Below the pieces are notes generated by a model, which was not told where the DNA came from, searched no databases, and was given only the letters and a program-made list of their open reading frames with translations. From the IMG/VR virus record IMGVR_UViG_3300025110_000032, positions 1 to 42,407 of that record: DNA of 42,407 bases; one strand, 5' to 3'. Numbering within the stretch: position 1 is the first letter of the stretch; every line of letters begins with the position of its first letter. Positions 1-7,367 of the stretch are shown piece by piece. This DNA comes from a virus. Made by a program: the position numbers and the translations under genes.

Positions 1-1
1 A

Positions 2-154
2 TATGAGCAAGGCGATCCTTTCAAAGGTAAGCCAGCAGAAGAAAAAGAGCCTGCTTGTGGTCTACCTCCAACTAAGCGAGATGATTACGGGGCGGACACT
101 GATATCGCGAGTGCTTCATCTAACAAAGATGAGATTGGCGACGACTGGAGCTGA
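2..154 (+). CDS. C-terminal end of a probable single-stranded DNA-binding protein (partial)
   Basis: The window opens inside a reading frame of 50 codons ending at TGA 152-154. The visible part is hydrophilic and ends in an acidic tail, DEIGDDWS. Acidic C-termini like this are typical of phage and bacterial single-strand-binding proteins, where they recruit partners. A recombination exonuclease lies 1.2 kb downstream on the same strand, which fits an SSB plus exonuclease module. The N-terminal OB fold would be outside the window, so the assignment is an inference from the tail and neighbours. A longer frame starting at position 3 is out of register with this tail and looks like a shadow. Confidence 0.5.
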   Translation, partial: YEQGDPFKGKPAEEKEPACGLPPTKRDDYGADTDIASASSNKDEIGDDWS

Positions 155-157
155 CCT

Positions 158-259
158 ATGTACCTTTTATACATACCAAATACAGGGGCTAGTATTGCTA
201 GTTCCTCTGTGTTATCTTCAGTTACCAGTTACGTGAGTCCTATCTCTCAAGGTAAGTAG
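158..259 (+). CDS. small ORF, 33 aa, unknown
   Basis: ATG lies 4 nt after the stop of the preceding gene and the TAG directly precedes the TTG start of the next gene. The product is Ser-rich (SASSSVLSSV type) with no recognisable domain. Tight spacing on both sides is the only support, so it may be a translated coupling peptide or nothing. Confidence 0.25.
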   Translation: MYLLYIPNTGASIASSSVLSSVTSYVSPISQGK

Positions 260-260
260 A

Positions 261-560
261 TTGAAAGAACAAAACAACTTACCTCCTGAGGCAGCGATTC
301 ACTTCAATCCTGATTGTCTGTACACCCTCCAGCAAACGCCCTTCTTTCCTTTGCCGGGCGATAGTCTTAAATGCAAAATTGTTGAACTTCCATATAAATA
401 TGCAGATAACTGCATTTCAATAGTTACATGGACGGAAGTTCTAGAAGAATTAAAAGAAGATCACACAATTATTTCTTATAAATTTTTACCAGAACAATTG
501 CCAACTTCTATCCTTGTCGAATACCCATCATCCAGTTCTTGCAGCGCTTCAATCGGCTAA
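261..560 (+). CDS. hypothetical protein, 99 aa
   Basis: This frame begins with TTG at 261, preceded by an AAGG-type ribosome site at 249-252. The product has a mixed alpha/beta composition (PFFPLPGDSLKCKIVELPYK) with a Ser-rich end. No family is recognised. It overlaps the next gene by 47 nt in another frame, as is common in compact phage operons. It sits between the SSB-like tail and the exonuclease, so it belongs to the early recombination/replication block by position only. Confidence 0.5.
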   Translation: MKEQNNLPPEAAIHFNPDCLYTLQQTPFFPLPGDSLKCKIVELPYKYADNCISIVTWTEVLEELKEDHTIISYKFLPEQLPTSILVEYPSSSSCSASIG

Positions 561-711
561 AACTAGTAAAGAAGTCAAAGGACTTCTAGATGCTTACGGA
601 CACCAAATATGTAATGCTGCATGGAAAGAACTGTCCGAAATTGATAAAGCATCTTTACTTTTAGCAAAAGAATTTAACGGAACTATTATTCATGACATCA
701 AAGAACAATGA
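514..711 (+). CDS. hypothetical protein, 65 aa
   Basis: TTG start at 514. The protein is predicted to be largely helical (LAALQSAKTSKEVKGLLDAYG), with a regular Lys/Glu pattern and no Cys-rich motif or membrane segment. It overlaps the upstream gene by 47 nt and the downstream gene by 20 nt, suggesting coupled translation. I do not recognise the family. The start is uncertain because no ATG is available near the N-terminus. Confidence 0.5.
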   Translation: MSNTHHPVLAALQSAKTSKEVKGLLDAYGHQICNAAWKELSEIDKASLLLAKEFNGTIIHDIKEQ

Positions 712-1057
712 TGATCCAAAGAATCAGTATTCCTTGCATCTGGAGCAGGTAAAACTGCAACGTGAGACTAACCAATTACTAAAAGAATTAGTAAACACAC
801 TGAATGGTTTCACAAATAGTGGAGCTAGCTTGCAAACTGTAGTGCCAGATAATGCATTCCTTGCATACTTAAGTGTCGTTGGCCCAGCACTTGCGAGACA
901 TTTGGATAACACGATTGGTGCAGAAGAAATTAAAAAAGGTGGAGTTCATTTAGGGCAAAGCCTAGTAGATGAGTTCTCCGCCTTCAGCTCCTGCCAAAAG
1001 CCAGAAGATCAGATTTATAAGTCCCTTGAATTCCTCAACAAAGGAACTGACGACTAA
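692..1057 (+). CDS. hypothetical protein, 121 aa
   Basis: ATG start at 692, overlapping the previous gene by 20 nt. The N-terminal third is a likely coiled coil (HLEQVKLQRETNQLLKELV). The middle contains a small hydrophobic stretch (FLAYLSVVGPALARHL) that is probably a buried helix rather than a membrane span. No catalytic motif or family was recognised. It is the last gene of the small early cluster and is followed by a 325-nt gap. Confidence 0.6.
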   Translation: MTSKNNDDPKNQYSLHLEQVKLQRETNQLLKELVNTLNGFTNSGASLQTVVPDNAFLAYLSVVGPALARHLDNTIGAEEIKKGGVHLGQSLVDEFSAFSSCQKPEDQIYKSLEFLNKGTDD

Positions 1058-1382
1058 CTTATTGGGCTTCCATTTATAGGGTTTGCATGGCCTAAACGTA
1101 TACCTGCCTTATCAGAATGCCTCCTTTAGATCCTTAGTTATTCGAACCGATAATTAAGCTCAGTCACATTAGCCGTTTCTAATGTTGATCGATTGGAGCC
1201 AAAGTATTTGTTGTTCTGATTTGTGTTCTGTTCGCGGATAGCAAGTGGTTTCAGGGTTGAGATCCCCATTAGGGGCTTGCTATAAGGATGCATTAAATGG
1301 AGTAAGTCCCAACTATTATTGACTACTAATCGTTACATTCTGTAAGAAAGCGTTACATTATATGTAACAATTGTCTTGCAAT
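1058..1382. promoter_or_regulatory. intergenic region with direct repeat and palindrome upstream of the exonuclease
   Basis: No convincing ORF was found in this gap. Near its right end CGTTACATT occurs at 1331-1339 and again at 1351-1359, exactly 20 bp apart (two helical turns). The second copy forms the perfect palindrome TTACATTATATGTAA (1353-1367). A TTGACT box lies at 1319-1324. This arrangement looks like an operator or activator site for the exonuclease gene. The 1058-1310 part shows no feature I can name. Confidence 0.4.
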
Positions 1383-2234
1383 ATGCCTGCTACACGCTTT
1401 GAGATTAATGGCGAACGGCATTATAGAACTGATAAAGCAGATAAAGCATATCCTTCGGTTACAACAATCCTTAGTAAATGCGCCACTGAAAGTAGCAAAA
1501 AAGCTTTAAAGAATTGGATACTTAAGAATCCTGGGGGTAGCGCAGCCGCAGCCAAGCGAGGTTCAGCGGTACACCAAGCCTGCGAGGACTATATTCGAGG
1601 GAAAGAAATAACAATAGAATCAGAATACCAACCATTTTGGAACGGAATTAGCCAACATTTAGATAAATACGATTCTTTTATTTGGAGTGAAATGCCACTG
1701 CGACCAGAGTGGTCTTATTGCACGGGAGAAGATGGAATTTCTAGAGTTTGGTCTCACAAGTATGGGTATTGTGGTTGCCCTGACTTGGTTGGAATTAGGA
1801 ATGGAACTTATATAATTGCTGACTTCAAAACTAGTAATCAACCCTATTCTCGGTATTATCCCAAAGCAAAAGCAGATCGTTCTAGGTTTACTGGTTGGAA
1901 TAAATTCAATAAATGTGCAATGCAATTAGCAGCATATGCACAAGCACTAGATGAAACTCTTGGTATCAATATTGACTGCGCTCAGATTATTGTTTCCACT
2001 CCAGAAATCGATCAAAGTTTTATTCTTACAAGAGAAGAATTAGATCGACATAGAACTAAGTGGTTGCAAAAAATTAGACGCTATCAAGAGATAAAAGAGG
2101 AAGAAGAACAAGCCAAACATATTCTTAAAGAACTAAAACAAGAGTTAGAAGATTCCGGGGATAATCTGCCCAGTAGTGAGGTAAGCACCGAGAAGGCCGA
2201 TAAAACCAATCATTGCCCAGCGACCGTTAGCTAA
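1383..2234 (+). CDS. PD-(D/E)XK exonuclease, Cas4/RecB-like
   Basis: The protein has the layout of phage Cas4/RecB-family nucleases: a PSVTTIL segment near the N-terminus, GSAVHQACE, the motif CPDLVG followed by IIADFKTS (catalytic D...DxK), and the QLAAYAQAL helix (Q-x3-Y motif). It probably degrades double-stranded DNA ends for phage recombination, working with the SSB-like protein upstream. An alternative TTG start lies at 1371; ATG 1383 is preferred because the domain begins right after it. The last 30 or so codons lie antisense to an hli gene (2145-2342), so the C-terminus has been formed by sequence whose sense strand encodes another conserved protein. The stop is therefore probably not ancestral. 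Confidence 0.8.
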   Translation: MPATRFEINGERHYRTDKADKAYPSVTTILSKCATESSKKALKNWILKNPGGSAAAAKRGSAVHQACEDYIRGKEITIESEYQPFWNGISQHLDKYDSFIWSEMPLRPEWSYCTGEDGISRVWSHKYGYCGCPDLVGIRNGTYIIADFKTSNQPYSRYYPKAKADRSRFTGWNKFNKCAMQLAAYAQALDETLGINIDCAQIIVSTPEIDQSFILTREELDRHRTKWLQKIRRYQEIKEEEEQAKHILKELKQELEDSGDNLPSSEVSTEKADKTNHCPATVS

Positions 2235-2342
2235 TTCAGCTTCCTTGATATAACCCTTGTACTCTTCCACTAGTTGTGGCTGAGTTTCTTTGCCAAATAT
2301 ATTTTGCTTGCCGTATTCAGTTGTAATGGAAGAGTCAGTCAT
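2145..2342 (-). CDS. hli: high-light-inducible protein (Hli), 65 aa
   Basis: The C-terminal half carries the single-helix chlorophyll a/b-binding motif: AELANGRWAMIGFIGLLGAY, followed by TTGQIIPGIF, the classic Hli ending. Hli proteins sit in the thylakoid membrane, bind chlorophyll and carotenoid, and protect photosystems from excess light. Cyanophages carry them to keep host photosynthesis running during infection. It is the last of three adjacent hli frames, its ATG overlapping the stop of the middle one (TAATG). Its 3' 90 nt overlap the exonuclease gene on the other strand. Confidence 0.93.
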   Translation of the reverse strand: MTDSSITTEYGKQNIFGKETQPQLVEEYKGYIKEAELANGRWAMIGFIGLLGAYLTTGQIIPGIF

Positions 2343-2461
2343 TAGAAAACACCAGGAACAAGTTGACCACTAAATACGTAAGAAGCTGTCAATATCCAGA
2401 AGATCATCATGGCAGCACGGCCATTAGAGCGTTGCCAGATTTCTATGTTTGTATCCTTCAT
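2342..2461 (-). CDS. hli: short Hli-like protein, 39 aa
   Basis: The product has the Hli core QRSNGRAAMM, a hydrophobic helix and the ending SGQLVPGVF. It lacks almost all of the N-terminal extension seen in the last gene of the cluster. ATG follows the stop of the upstream hli with no gap and its own TAA overlaps the next ATG, so the three are translated as a unit. The canonical Gly after the AAM motif is replaced (AAMMIF rather than AMLGF), so pigment binding may differ. Confidence 0.85.
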   Translation of the reverse strand: MKDTNIEIWQRSNGRAAMMIFWILTASYVFSGQLVPGVF

Positions 2462-2569
2462 TTAAAAAACTCCTGGGATAATTTGACCAGTAGTTACATA
2501 TGCTCCGAATGCTGCAACGATTCCAAGCATTGCGGCCCAACCATTAAACTTTTCTGCTTCAGGTGTCAT
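2462..2569 (-). CDS. hli: minimal Hli-like protein, 35 aa
   Basis: Among the shortest Hli-type frames: MTPEAEKFNGWAAMLG, one hydrophobic helix, then TTGQIIPGVF. The usual NGR is NGW here. It is the first gene of the cluster and has a good ribosome site (AAGGA about 10 nt upstream). Both short proteins are essentially one transmembrane helix, matching the minimal single-helix Hli type. Single-helix proteins of this class are expected to pair as dimers. Confidence 0.85.
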   Translation of the reverse strand: MTPEAEKFNGWAAMLGIVAAFGAYVTTGQIIPGVF

Positions 2570-2608
2570 TAGACCCATCCTTGAATAATTCCTTTTTATT
2601 GTAATAGG

Positions 2609-2636
2609 TATTTATACTGTGTCGTTAGTCTTGCAA
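2609..2636 (-). promoter_or_regulatory. candidate promoter of the hli operon
   Basis: On the minus strand TTGCAA (2631-2636) is followed after 16 nt by TAAATA (2609-2614), inside GTATAAATACC. The TTGCAAGA start resembles the repeated element found at 10961 and 19844. It lies about 40 nt upstream of the first hli start. Confidence 0.4.
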
Positions 2637-2687
2637 TGTGAAAGCCGAACTGTTTAATAGAATTAAATTGACATCCACACAGTATTA

Positions 2688-2864
2688 ATGGACAAGCCAA
2701 AGCTTCTATATACAACTGACAAAGGCGGAACTGTTCATACCTATCAACTCACAGGCGGCAAAAGCGATTTCAACCGTTACTTAAGTTGCTATCTAGGTAG
2801 TTGTAAATTCAATAACGACTTAGATGAGGCAGCTAAACATTTAAGCACCGTTGAACCTGAGTAG
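2688..2864 (+). CDS. hypothetical protein, 58 aa
   Basis: Small plus-strand frame, ATG 2688-2690 to TAG 2862-2864. The protein begins MDKPKLLYTTDKGG and contains a Cys pair (SCYLGSC) in a short alpha/beta-like sequence. It ends exactly one base before the stop of the convergent repressor gene. Codon use and the clean fit between the hli promoter and the repressor support it as a real gene. No family is recognised. Confidence 0.5.
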   Translation: MDKPKLLYTTDKGGTVHTYQLTGGKSDFNRYLSCYLGSCKFNNDLDEAAKHLSTVEPE

Positions 2865-3719
2865 TTACGAAGATATTTGGTTGTGTAATTGTCCAGTTAA
2901 TTTATAGCAAACGGAATTCTCGATTTTGTCTTGCAGTCCGACCAACTCATTAGGCATAGGTGTTTTACTCATTACTCTAAAAGTAGCAACTATGGGGCAT
3001 CTCCCATAAGCAGCGCCAAACTTTTCAACGATCTTTGCCGTTACAGGCATCTCTCCCGTGAGAATATCTTGTACATCATTAAGGTCATCCTGTTTGATAC
3101 CCTTCGCGTAATCTTGATCAGTAAATAATTGCCATACCTCTCTTGTGTTTAAGACCTCGTACTTACGTATAGCTTGAAAATGTTCTGCCAATAAAGAACC
3201 GAATTTCTTGAGTTCTTTCGCTGTAGGAACAGGTGGTGGAGTAACAACCTTCTCTTCTTCTTCTGATTCTTGCTTCTGGATATTCTTCTGACTAGCAGAC
3301 AATGCTGCAAGTATCCGAGGTAGATCTTTTGTTTCGCTTGTGCTCCTAATCCAACTCTCTACATCCTTAATAGTAAGAGTGTTTTTGTACTCACCAGTAT
3401 CGTAATAATCAAAAAGAGCATCAGGTGTTATTCCTAATAATCCAGCTAAGTTTCTTGTAATTCTTGTCCGTACATCAAAAGGATTAACTTCTCCTCTTAA
3501 ATATTTAGTAACAGTACCAATCGATACTCCCATTCTATCTCCAAGTTTTCTTTGTGAGATATCATGCATAACCATTGCTTGGTTAAGAGACTCAATAAAT
3601 CTTTGAACCTCTTTTGAGTGGTCTGGATTTATAAAGTTCGCATATTTATTTTTTGCTTTAGATATGCGTTCTTCTTGTTTATCCCCTTGGGGTGATTTTT
3701 TTACTTTTTTAGATTGCAT
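2865..3719 (-). CDS. XRE/Cro-CI family transcriptional repressor
   Basis: A helix-turn-helix of the XRE type spans roughly residues 45-95 (ISQRKLGDRMGVSIGTVTKY), preceded by a very basic N-terminus. A linker with an acidic/proline part (EEEEKVVTPPPVP) leads to a C-terminal region that may contain a second, weaker HTH-like unit (DDLNDVQDILTGEMPVTAKI). No Ser-Lys LexA-type protease motif is seen, so RecA-stimulated cleavage is not supported. It is divergent to the primase gene across a 405-nt spacer with repeated TGTAC motifs, so it probably controls early or lysogeny genes. With the integrase it argues for a temperate life style. Confidence 0.75.
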   Translation of the reverse strand: MQSKKVKKSPQGDKQEERISKAKNKYANFINPDHSKEVQRFIESLNQAMVMHDISQRKLGDRMGVSIGTVTKYLRGEVNPFDVRTRITRNLAGLLGITPDALFDYYDTGEYKNTLTIKDVESWIRSTSETKDLPRILAALSASQKNIQKQESEEEEKVVTPPPVPTAKELKKFGSLLAEHFQAIRKYEVLNTREVWQLFTDQDYAKGIKQDDLNDVQDILTGEMPVTAKIVEKFGAAYGRCPIVATFRVMSKTPMPNELVGLQDKIENSVCYKLTGQLHNQISS

Positions 3720-4124
3720 GATTAGAGAAAAAGAATGTGGTGGAAATTGTTCTCCTCAGGTCGAAGTTCACTCCGTAGAAGTGACAGTTGGAGTATGCAA
3801 TGTGCGACCTTCATGTACGAGCGTATAGCACCTGTACACTTTTGTACGATTTGCTACACACTATCTACATAAAGCAGTGTACGTGTTCAATAATACGGAA
3901 AAGCTAGTCATAGCGCTAGCCTAAGTGTGCAAAACTAGTAAATATTCTGTCATTAGTAAGAAAAATTTATATTTTAATGGTGTTTTCCACAGAAAAACCT
4001 TCAATATTAGCGATTTAACATGCGCGTTTATACTTAATTAGTCATAATCTGTTACTTATAACAGGTCTCAAAAAACCTTAATTTGTTCTTTTCACGTACC
4101 GAATACCATAGAAGGTGTTAAAAC
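3720..4124. promoter_or_regulatory. divergent regulatory spacer with TGTAC-type operator-like repeats
   Basis: This gap between repressor and primase contains no supported ORF. TGTACGA occurs at 3814-3820 and 3843-3849, with related TGTACA at 3833, TGTACG at 3878 and TGTGCGA at 3801. An inverted repeat GCTAG...CTAGC lies at about 3904-3921. The rest up to the primase is very AT-rich. A ribosome site GAAGG at about 4111 serves the primase gene. The repeats are candidate operators for the neighbouring repressor; this is inferred from position. Confidence 0.5.
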
Positions 4125-6524
4125 TTGTTGTACCTTTTTGACAACCAAGGCACACTAAGTATCCGTAGAGCATTGTTATCCGTGAGCGAAATCAGCTTCA
4201 GTATTCATCCTTCAATAAAAAATAAGCCGCAACATTGGGAAAGTAAATTTGCTTTTAACTGGCAAAGACAAACAGGAACATTAGAAGACTTACGTAAACA
4301 AGTAAGCAACGGATCTGCTTTTGTTGCAGCAGCAATGAAAGGGGATCATCGAACTAGTGCCGCATTTGAAGGAAGTTCTCTAGCTGTTGTTGACGTTGAT
4401 GACGGTCTAACTGTTGAGGGTTTTTTAGCTAAACCATTAGCAGAGAAAGCAGCTTGGCTCTATACAACAACCAGTCATGATCCTTCTAATAGCAAGGAAA
4501 GGTTTCGTGTCATTTTTCAACTTCCAGAATTTATAGAAGATCCCGACTTATATAAGGAGATAGTTACTTTACTTGTTGCTCAAACTGGAGCAGACAAGCA
4601 ATGCACTGATTGCTGTCGTACTTTCTATGGCAACGATCAAGCAACTGAACCTCTATTCAATCAAGATGCTGTCCTAGATAGCAGCATTATCGATGAAGCA
4701 AGGAAAGCATTAGTCATCAGACGTAATACATACGACCGCCGTAAAGAAGATATTGATGATCATTCAATTCAACTTGCTATCTACTGCTTAGAAAATGTCA
4801 TTGAACCAACTAATGACGGTGAACGTGATAAGTTCCTGCGAATCACAACTGCTGCTCGAGCTGGTGGTGATGAAGTATTTCCATATTGGTCTGACTGGGC
4901 AAGTCGAGGACACCATGGAAGAAAAAGAGGACAGACTAGTGAAAAGTTTTTCCGTGGATTCAGAGGTGATCATTTAGGAGCAATCTTTACTGCTGCTACC
5001 GAAAGTGATTCCGAATGGAGAAAAAACTTACCGCCTGAACTTAAAAGTGATGGCAGTAATTATTTGACCGGTGTCTACGGCAAATCTTTTGCAGGCTATG
5101 AACACTCTGCTTTCTTAGGACTAGATGAAGATGACGACTTCACTCCTGCCGATACTGCTACTCAAGGTTTATTTAGCGAACCTGCTTGGAGTCGGACAGC
5201 AGTTATCGAGACAGAGGAATCTAGTGAAGGAATGGATTCATTCTTCGAGAGTCAAGAAGAAGATCCAGATTCTTTCGATCCTCCAGATGCAGGTCGAGGT
5301 CGTCGAGGAGAAAACCAAGTTGATCGCATAAGAGAAGTAATCACTAGAAACTTCAATGGCTTAAGACTTAATGTCATGAACCAGCAGTTGGAGTTCGGAC
5401 CAAAAGGAAGTCCACGTCCAATCCATGACCCGACGTTGATGTATCTCAATGTCAGCAGGACAGAAGGAACAGTCTTCCCGAAAACATTAGTCTTTGATAT
5501 TGCTACTGAGATTGCTTACGAAAATAGATACCACCCAGTTAAGAAGTACCTAACTGCTTGTGCTTCTTCCACTGATCCTTGTCCTTACTTTGACCGCCTA
5601 GCAACTGAGATATTGGGAGTCTCTCCCGATCCAGTACAAAATCCACTCATGCCTTGTGGTACTCGATTAGCCGATCTCATTCTTAAACGATTCCTTATTG
5701 GTGCTGTTAGTCGAGTGATGTCTGAAGGCTGCCGTCATGACTGGATGCCAATTCTTATTGGTAGTCAGAACTGCGGTAAATCAACTTTCTTCCAATACTT
5801 AACTCCACCAAATCCTATGGACGGAACTTATCCATGGGTAACAACAATGCAGCAGTCGATCGAGTATCTAAGTTCTAGACCTCATGCTCTTCATGCTGGC
5901 TTTATTGTTGTCATGGATGAATTTGAAAGATATACCAAACGCAAATTCTCTGAGGAATTAAAGAACCTTATCTCTGTCAGTGTCGATAGATCTGCTCGTA
6001 AATATGAAAACGAAAAGTCTTATCCCAGAGCTTTCGTATTAGCTGGTGCTACTAATAGTCCTGACTTCCTCTCTGATCCAACAGGTAATAGAAGATTCCT
6101 TCCTATTCAGGTGCTTGGTAAGGTTGCTTCTAAAGAAGACCCCAATATTAAGATCATTGATTTAGATCGTCTCAAAAAAGATCGTGATGCTATTTGGCAT
6201 GCTGCTTACAAGCATTACCTAGATAAACCAGAGAATGTATTTACCAGTCACGAGTTAAGTCACATCTCTGAGTACACCGATTCATTTACTAAGGACAGTC
6301 CTGTTGAACTTGCTGTATCAAATGTACTAGCTAGGGAAACCAGTGGTTGGCATCAGGGCGCACCTTACGTAACTCTTGCTGACATGTTTAAACATTTAGA
6401 CGTTCCTGTTACTCAGCATGGTCAGATGACTCAACAAATTACCGATTGCATGAAAAGAATGAACTGCAAACCTAAAAGAATTAAGGAGAATGGCTCTCCA
6501 AAACGAGTTTGGATGAAGTCTTAG
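4125..6524 (+). CDS. primase-helicase: AEP prim-pol domain fused to VapE/VirE-type ATPase
   Basis: The N-terminal third looks like an archaeo-eukaryotic primase: VVDVDDG (DxD, around residues 88-93), TTTSHDP (SxH-type motif) and a later Asp/Cys region (GADKQCTDCCRTF). The C-terminal third is the virulence-associated-E ATPase: Walker A GSQNCGKST (about residues 545-553), Walker B FIVVMDEFE, and the sensor-like AGATNSPDFLSDPTGNRRF. Such proteins replicate temperate phages and satellites by priming and unwinding at their own origin. The TTG start is chosen from the GAAGG site 9 nt upstream; no ATG is nearby. The acidic linker between domains (about residues 335-390) is low-complexity. A hairpin terminator follows. 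Confidence 0.88.
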   Translation: MLYLFDNQGTLSIRRALLSVSEISFSIHPSIKNKPQHWESKFAFNWQRQTGTLEDLRKQVSNGSAFVAAAMKGDHRTSAAFEGSSLAVVDVDDGLTVEGFLAKPLAEKAAWLYTTTSHDPSNSKERFRVIFQLPEFIEDPDLYKEIVTLLVAQTGADKQCTDCCRTFYGNDQATEPLFNQDAVLDSSIIDEARKALVIRRNTYDRRKEDIDDHSIQLAIYCLENVIEPTNDGERDKFLRITTAARAGGDEVFPYWSDWASRGHHGRKRGQTSEKFFRGFRGDHLGAIFTAATESDSEWRKNLPPELKSDGSNYLTGVYGKSFAGYEHSAFLGLDEDDDFTPADTATQGLFSEPAWSRTAVIETEESSEGMDSFFESQEEDPDSFDPPDAGRGRRGENQVDRIREVITRNFNGLRLNVMNQQLEFGPKGSPRPIHDPTLMYLNVSRTEGTVFPKTLVFDIATEIAYENRYHPVKKYLTACASSTDPCPYFDRLATEILGVSPDPVQNPLMPCGTRLADLILKRFLIGAVSRVMSEGCRHDWMPILIGSQNCGKSTFFQYLTPPNPMDGTYPWVTTMQQSIEYLSSRPHALHAGFIVVMDEFERYTKRKFSEELKNLISVSVDRSARKYENEKSYPRAFVLAGATNSPDFLSDPTGNRRFLPIQVLGKVASKEDPNIKIIDLDRLKKDRDAIWHAAYKHYLDKPENVFTSHELSHISEYTDSFTKDSPVELAVSNVLARETSGWHQGAPYVTLADMFKHLDVPVTQHGQMTQQITDCMKRMNCKPKRIKENGSPKRVWMKS

Positions 6525-6561
6525 TCGTCCAATATCACTGAGTCCTAATATTGTTTGCTTT

Positions 6562-6590
6562 AAGACTGCTGTAATAGTGGTCTTTTTTAT
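6562..6590 (+). terminator. rho-independent terminator after the primase gene
   Basis: AAGAC (6562-6566) pairs with GTCTT (6580-6584) with additional weaker pairs inside, followed by a run of T. It lies 40 nt after the primase stop. Confidence 0.6.
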
Positions 6591-6596
6591 TGTCTC

Positions 6597-6849
6597 GGTA
6601 CCAGGCTTTTATCTTCAGGTACCACTATCGCCTCCTGAAAAGAGTTAATACAACATGAGTCTCGTTTAAGGTGCCAGAGTTCCAGACTTCTCTTAACCTT
6701 TATTAGGGAAATAAACAATCTGCTTTCTCTTTTTACCCTTTACAGATCCTCTATGATTAAAGAACAAATCGAACAGAAGGAATAAGAAAAGGAGAGGGAA
6801 TTACTCAGAAAGGTTAAGAAAAGCACGGTACCCCGGTTACCCTGGTACC
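6597..6849. repeat. GGTACC repeat cluster, possible replication origin
   Basis: GGTACC occurs four times in this gene-free stretch: 6597-6602, 6618-6623, 6827-6832 and 6844-6849. The last two enclose GGTTACC, giving a compact inverted-repeat array over 6827-6849. Between the two pairs is AT-rich sequence with no ORF over ten codons of note. Iterons beside a primase-helicase gene are a common origin layout, but origin function here is an inference. Positions 6525-6886 otherwise hold only the terminator and the element at 6864. Confidence 0.4.
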
Positions 6850-6863
6850 TTTTTAGACAAAAT

Positions 6864-6883
6864 GTAAGATATAGCACGCACTA
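6864..6883 (+). promoter_or_regulatory. copy A of the recurring GYAAGATANAGCNNNCACTA element
   Basis: The sequence GTAAGATATAGCACGCACTA matches the copies at 10961 and 19844 at 15 defined positions. It ends 3 nt before the ATG at 6887, leaving no room for a leader if it is a promoter for that start. Confidence 0.5.
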
Positions 6884-6886
6884 AAA

Positions 6887-7192
6887 ATGAATGGTTTGGC
6901 TTCTCATCCTATGCATCTTTACGATCGACCTCTTGTTGAGGAGATAGTTTCTAAAAGCCTCAAGGATTTAACCAAGCAGAATATCGTTGACCTAGCCAGA
7001 TTGCTCAATCGCTATAACCCAACGAACGATAATCTCAAAGATATCATCATTGCTTATTTGCACGAGAACCATAAAACACCAGAGCAGCTCCACATTAAAT
7101 CAAGGGAAATCTGGCAAAGCGGCTGGCGACCTACCTCGCTTGATTCTGACGAGGTTGGATCTGGTGCTGATGTAGAAGCCGGAGCTGGCTAA
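6887..7192 (+). CDS. hypothetical protein, 101 aa
   Basis: ATG start at 6887 immediately after the recurring 20-bp element; a second in-frame ATG at 6911 (before HLYDRP) is an alternative start. The first 80 residues look helical and globular (LVEEIVSKSLKDLTKQNIVD, LARLLNRYNP). The C-terminus is a Gly/Ala/Asp-rich tail (VGSGADVEAGAG). No catalytic motif is visible and the family is not recognised. It is convergent with, and overlaps by 4 nt, a small coiled-coil gene. Confidence 0.6.
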   Translation: MNGLASHPMHLYDRPLVEEIVSKSLKDLTKQNIVDLARLLNRYNPTNDNLKDIIIAYLHENHKTPEQLHIKSREIWQSGWRPTSLDSDEVGSGADVEAGAG

Positions 7193-7323
7193 TGTTTGTC
7201 TATTTCTAGAGGAGGTCCAAGAGATTTATATTCCAATTGCTTCTTTAGAAAACGTACTTCTTTTTCAAGTACATCATTCTCTTTCTCCAGCACATCAATG
7301 TGCTCTTGATAGATAATAATCAT
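7189..7323 (-). CDS. small coiled-coil protein, 44 aa
   Basis: Short frame from ATG 7321-7323 to TAG 7189-7191. Heptad spacing of Leu/Val (IDVLEKENDVLEKEVRFLKK) predicts a leucine-zipper-like coiled coil. It is the last of three minus-strand small genes (7189-7729). It may be a partner of the coiled-coil membrane protein at 7517-7729. Function unknown. Confidence 0.5.
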   Translation of the reverse strand: MIIIYQEHIDVLEKENDVLEKEVRFLKKQLEYKSLGPPLEIDKH

Positions 7324-7367
7324 GGACCTAGTCTACTAATTAGAAAAGGCCAAAATCTTTTCTTAAG

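Noticed and set aside
3-236. 77-codon plus-strand ORF at the left edge
   Set aside because: It is out of frame with the acidic-tail frame 2-154, which looks like a real protein end, and its composition is not protein-like.
1120-1180. GGTTCGAAT-like sequence on the minus strand, possible tRNA T arm
   Set aside because: The flanking bases do not pair into a T stem and no anticodon or acceptor arm fits.
1659-1925. 88-codon minus-strand ORF inside the exonuclease
   Set aside because: Antisense shadow of conserved nuclease codons.
2363-2572. 69-codon plus-strand ORF over the hli cluster
   Set aside because: The minus strand carries two clear Hli frames here.
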